DNA from: Yamagishiella unicocca | Taxonomy: Eukaryota > Chlorophyta > Chlorophyceae > Chlamydomonadales > Volvocaceae | DNA: 64,000 nucleotides | Direction: 5' to 3' | Assembly (NCBI GenBank): GCA_003116995.1 | Contig: BDSL01000032.1 | Coordinates: 310,001 to 374,000, forward strand | Part shown: positions 60,286 through 64,000 of the stretch, one piece after another | Numbering within the stretch: the stretch's first letter is position 1 | Layout: every line of letters begins with the position of its first letter | The notes under the pieces: model-generated | Told to the model about the DNA's origin: nothing | Databases searched by the model: none | What the model saw: only the letters and a program-made list of their open reading frames with translations | Program-made: the position numbers and the translations under genes

Positions 60286-61134
60286 ATGCAGAGTGCTCTG
60301 ACCGCCCGTGTGCGCCAGCCAGCGGTAGCGGCTCATGGTGGACACAGTCGAGGAAGGAAGCTGTCTCTTTGTGTTCAAGCCCGGCGGAGCAGCTCGGGTA
60401 AGTTGAAGCTGATGGCTCGGACTGGATGCGCGCAGTCCACACCGCTTGGTCCACCTGATGGCAAGCAGCCTTGATCTGAGCTTTAAATATTGAACTTCAC
60501 GTGGCATGATGTGCAGACTCTAGTCCTGAGATTCTGACTGCCTTCTTCTACGGGCGAGCCCTCGCCATCACGCTTAACCGGCGCCTTAGCGAAGCCGTTA
60601 TCGACATCGTCAGCGACATTAGCAAAGCGATGGCCGAGCGACCACAACGAATTGCTGACTTCCAGGTAGGGCCGTCTAGCGCGTCACGGGTGTGGTCGAC
60701 CGTGCGCCGCGACCCTCATCACCCACACACACAGCGGCACGTCAAACCTGGACCATCCTTCGCCACCGTCCGTCCTGCTTTATTACAAGCAAGGCCCACA
60801 TCCTTTCCTCCACCCGTCTGCCCCTATCCCCGCCCTCGTACTCGTCTCCCCCGCCTCATGCATACACTCACCCTCCAATTCGCACGCCATGCAGGACGAG
60901 GTGCTGGCCTTGGCTCGCAAGGAGATGTCCGGGAGCGGGTTCCTACCGGAGCGCACCTCCGCATCCTCAGCAGCCGGTGCGGGAGGTGCCGCAGGTGGCG
61001 GCAAAGGGGTGACGGCGGCGGGGCCCCAGGACCCGCAGGCCGCCATCGATGACCTGCGGTCGGAGATCGCTTATGCCCGCGCCTCCTTGAACGAGATCCG
61101 CGCGGCGCAACGCGCCTCCGCGGCACAGAACTAG
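60286..61134 (+). CDS. Conserved plastid-targeted protein, DUF6825-like
   Basis: Three exons (60286-60397, 60517-60665, 60895-61134) give about 166 residues. Donors are GTAAGT and GTAGGG, acceptors TGTGCAG and CATGCAG, and all phases fit. The first 37 residues are rich in Arg, Ser and Ala with almost no acidic residues (MQSALTARVRQPAVAAHGG), typical of an algal chloroplast transit peptide. The core is FFYGRALAITLNRRLSEAV followed by an amphipathic helix ending ADFQDEVLALARKEM. This resembles a small family of unknown function shared by cyanobacteria and plastids (recalled as DUF6825). The tail is Gly/Ala-rich, then helical (IDDLRSEIAYARASLNEIR). It is transcribed away from the MRS2-like gene. 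The gene structure is solid; the family assignment is moderate. Confidence 0.75.
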
Positions 61135-61487
61135 CGGGGCGGAGACAGGCGGGTGCACGGGTCGGTGGGATCCAGGGTCGGTGGGGATCAAGGGTCGGAC
61201 GGGACGGGAGGGGAGGGAGGGTGCTGATGAAGGTCTTAGGTGGAGGAGCAGCGGCCGTTGCCGGCGGAGGATTTGGCGGGAGGAGCTGCGCGCGCAGCGG
61301 CAGGAGCAGCGCTTCAGTGGCCGTCAGATGAGGGCTGCAGTTGGCACGGCGAATGTGACGTGGCGTCGACGCACGCCGGCGGACGGGGAGGAACGGCACA
61401 GGAGCCTCCTGCTGTTTGCCGCGTCTCCGGAGCTGTGATTCCAAGCCTTCGCTCCGGGCATCATCGCGGTGAGACCGGCGACTGGCG

Positions 61488-61492
61488 TGTAA
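61488..61492 (+). terminator. TGTAA poly(A) signal of the plastid-protein gene
   Basis: TGTAA occurs about 350 bp after the stop codon at 61134, a usual distance for chlorophyte 3' UTRs. Confidence 0.6.
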
Positions 61493-61523
61493 ACGCGGTC
61501 ATCGGCAGTTGCCCGAGTGCTGC

Positions 61524-61625
61524 TCTGGCGCTGCTGCTGCTGGCTGCAGCTGCTGGCTGTTGTTGGTCACTGCAGCTGCTGGCTGTTGCTGCTGGCTGCA
61601 GCTGCTGGTTGTTGCTGGCTACTGG
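61524..61625. repeat. (GCTGCTGGCTG)-type degenerate repeat
   Basis: Repeated gctgctggctg(t/c) words lie just downstream of the plastid-protein gene's poly(A) signal, in the convergent intergenic region. Confidence 0.85.
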
Positions 61626-61681
61626 TGCAGGGCAACGACGCAAGATGGCGGCGCCTTGAAGGAAATGCTGTCTGCTAGCAG

Positions 61682-61686
61682 TTACA
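61682..61686 (-). terminator. Candidate TGTAA poly(A) signal of the glucokinase gene
   Basis: TTACA on the plus strand is TGTAA on the minus strand, about 390 bp after the glucokinase stop. It lies about 190 bp from the opposing signal at 61488, so the two transcripts need not overlap. Confidence 0.5.
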
Positions 61687-62075
61687 CCCTGATCTGTTAC
61701 GTCTTCAACACAAACACCGGGCAGCCTTTCAGCAACGTACAACGGCGGCTGCCGCCTAAGCCAATGGGGGCCGCTCGGCTGCCGTCGCTGCAGGATAAGC
61801 CCTGCATACCGGCTTGGCGCTGGCAGCGTGCCGACACACCCACTTTGCCTAGCTTACCCAACACGCACGCGCCGGCAACACGGCAGGGCCGCTGTTCCGG
61901 GCCACCACCCATCCACCGAACATACGTGCGCCCTTCGTCGCAACGTGAATCAATCAAGGGGGCACCGCGGCTCAACCTTCTCCTGCGGCTGGCCGACACT
62001 GCGCCTGCCCTTTGCCACCACCACCACCACCACGCACGCCTAGCTGCCTTTCGTCGCGGGCTTGCAGCCGGTCGC

Positions 62076-64000
62076 CTACAGCTTGCCGGCGAGCAGGCGC
62101 TTGGCCACCTCACGTGCGCCAATCTGGCCGACCTTTTCGTTGGTAATGACGAACAGCGGCGTCTCGGTGAGGATCTTGTGGAAGGGCGCCCGGCCGTTGC
62201 GCATTAGGAAGCCCTCCAGCAGAGCGCCGGCCTTGACGCGCGAGAGGAGCTTGGGCGTGATGCCGCCCGCGATGTAGACCCCCCCTGAGGGAGGTTTCGA
62301 GGAAGACCCGTGGATGCCCGAAAAAACCCGTTTAGAACAGACGTTTTGATATGCATGCTGGAGAACTGGGGGAGGGAGGGAGGAGCAAGGGACGGCGGCG
62401 GCCGGAGAGCGGTTCGGGAAGGCGGCGCGTACTGATGGGGGTCACCGGTACGTGGCTGTGTGTGGTCGCAGCAGGCAGTTGGGCGCGTGCACGTGCGACG
62501 TCGGGAGGGCGGCAGCTGGCTGCTGAACCTGGCATCGGCGCTGCTGTAAGAAAGGACGTTGGACAAGCGACATCGGAAGCGGCATTGCTCCATTGGACGC
62601 GTAGCGTGCGGTAGACTGCTTCGGCGTGGTTGTGGTTGCAGGTCCGGGCCTGTCGCTGGGCTGAGCAGAAGTGCCACGTCACGTGCATGCACCGGGACAC
62701 GCGCACACAGGACATGCGGCAACACTGCGGACCCTTCCTCGAGAGAAGGGCTGGTGGCGGGCGTGAGGTGTGCATGGCAGCATGGGAATGTAGTACGGAA
62801 ACAGAATGCAAGAGCGGAATGGCAGGAGGTAGGTGGGACGTAACGTGTAGCCACTTGGCGACCACCGGACGACAAGGTACCGGTACTTCATCGGAGGCTC
62901 GAGGGCAGCCGGGTCTGGCTGGAATTTGGTTGGAGGCCGGAATGGCTCATGAGAGGCCGGGGTATGGAGTCGCAGCTAGCGACGTTACGGCGTGTTTGTC
63001 TGCGGTTTGTGCCGACGTGTCCGTGGCGAAGGTGCGGGCAGCCCTGGGAGACCTAAGGCTCAAGATTAACAACGGAAATGCTTTCCCTGAACTCGACCTC
63101 AGGACGCTGTACTGCGGTACACACAAGCCCGTTTCCATGCTCGCGAAGACACCACCACCTGCCGACTACTACACCAGCCCCCAACACGCCCATTCCTACT
63201 CGCACAGCAGCCAACCAGGCCGGCTGTCCTAAACCCGGCTGTCCAGCCCCCTGCGGTGACCCCGCTCAACCCACCTCTCGCCAGGCATCGTAGCGCCATG
63301 GCCCCCGCCTCCGCCCCCACGATGGCGTACATCAGGTCGACTGCCTCCACGGCGATAGGGTCGCTGCCGGACAGGGCGCCCGCGCTGATGTCCGCCGCCT
63401 TCTGCAGACAGCGCAAGGCAGGAGGGTTGGGAGCAGAAGAATGCACCGGGGCGAGAGGTCCAGGCGGGGCACGAGAGGAAAGTCCGTGGGACCAGGACGG
63501 GGCAGGTGGTGGGGTGGAGGTGCATGGCGGAGCCCTGGGGAGCTTAGCGGTACCGCCCACCAGCGAGCCCAGCGTCTCGATATCGTCCCTCTGCTAACCC
63601 AACCCATCACAACCCAACCAACCCAACCCAACGCACCCCTAACAGGAGACCGATACCTCACTTCGCCCTCCAGCAGTTTACTTGTGTAGTGTCCCCACGC
63701 CATCGCATCCGGACTAACTCACGGGCTGTCGCTCCTCACCGGCTACCACCGCGCCCTGACCCCTTCCGCCACTCTGCGTCCTGGACACCGCCGCCGGCGC
63801 CAGCTCGAGCCCTCACCTTCTTTGGCTTCTCGCCCGCCAGCAGCTCGGGCCGGTTGGCCGCCTCATCCGACTGCAGGAACTCGTAGATCAGCTCCAGGCC
63901 GCTACCGCAGGCCACCTACTCGGGATCAGATCATGGAGCGTGCAAAGCTATGTTTCAGTTCGAGGATCATAATAATAATAATACGCCGGCCGCAGCCTGG
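62076..64000 (-). CDS. GLK: Bacterial-type glucokinase, C-terminal part; 5' end off the window
   Basis: Four exons join in frame: 63915-63817, 63590-63561 (30 bp), 63401-63275 and 62284-62076 (stop TAG), together about 154 residues. They carry the C-terminal half of the Glk family (ATP-dependent glucose phosphorylation to glucose-6-phosphate). The visible motifs are CGSGLELIYEFL; SGSDPIAVEAVDLMYAIVG; AEAGAMALRCLARGG joined across a 990 bp intron to VYIAGGITPKLLSRV; and RAPFHKILTETPLFVITNEKVG. The N-terminal nucleotide-binding half and any transit peptide lie to the right. This is a prokaryotic-type enzyme, not a plant hexokinase; such genes are known in algae and are usually ascribed to a cyanobacterial or plastid source. 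The gene converges on the plastid-protein gene. Confidence 0.87.

Overview
The window reads as nuclear DNA of a green alga, most likely a volvocine (Chlamydomonas/Volvox-type) species. Coding sequence is GC-rich and split by many short GT-AG introns with TGCAG-type acceptors. UGUAA-type poly(A) signals follow some stop codons. Minisatellites are abundant, and the proteins include poly-Q and Gly/Ala-rich tracts. No bacterial operon, CRISPR array, rRNA or convincing tRNA was seen. The species cannot be fixed from sequence alone.

Positions 1-51068 hold a head-to-tail tandem array of four paralogous genes, all on the minus strand. They are called here TKL-A (1-8201, its 3' end cut by the left edge), TKL-B (12014-21543), TKL-C (25288-36167) and TKL-D (40566-51068). 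By hand splicing, each forms one open reading frame over the same 19-exon plan (16 exons visible for A). B, C and D come to about 1,172, 1,167 and 1,193 residues. The order is a short conserved N-terminus, two GAF-like sensory modules, a variable linker, then a TKL-type Ser/Thr kinase domain that keeps the glycine loop, VAVK lysine, HRD, DFG and APE motifs. The 3.7-4.4 kb spacers between copies, and several introns, hold dispersed repeats and minisatellites but no recognised gene. The most striking element is a ~750 bp (GGGT)n expansion that starts at a 5' splice site of TKL-C. TKL-B carries the unexpanded form of the same intron.

Positions 51069-55203 show no recognised gene. The last 9 kb is an ordinary single-copy region. 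A CorA/MRS2-type magnesium channel (minus, 55204-59999) diverges from a small plastid-targeted conserved protein (plus, 60286-61134) across a 286 bp shared promoter. That small gene converges on the 3' half of a bacterial-type glucokinase (minus, 62076 to beyond the right edge).

The four kinases look like a locally amplified sensor-kinase family that continues to exchange sequence: patches of exon and intron are nearly identical between particular pairs of copies while adjacent sequence has diverged. The right-hand genes have unrelated housekeeping roles (Mg2+ transport, plastid function, glucose phosphorylation).
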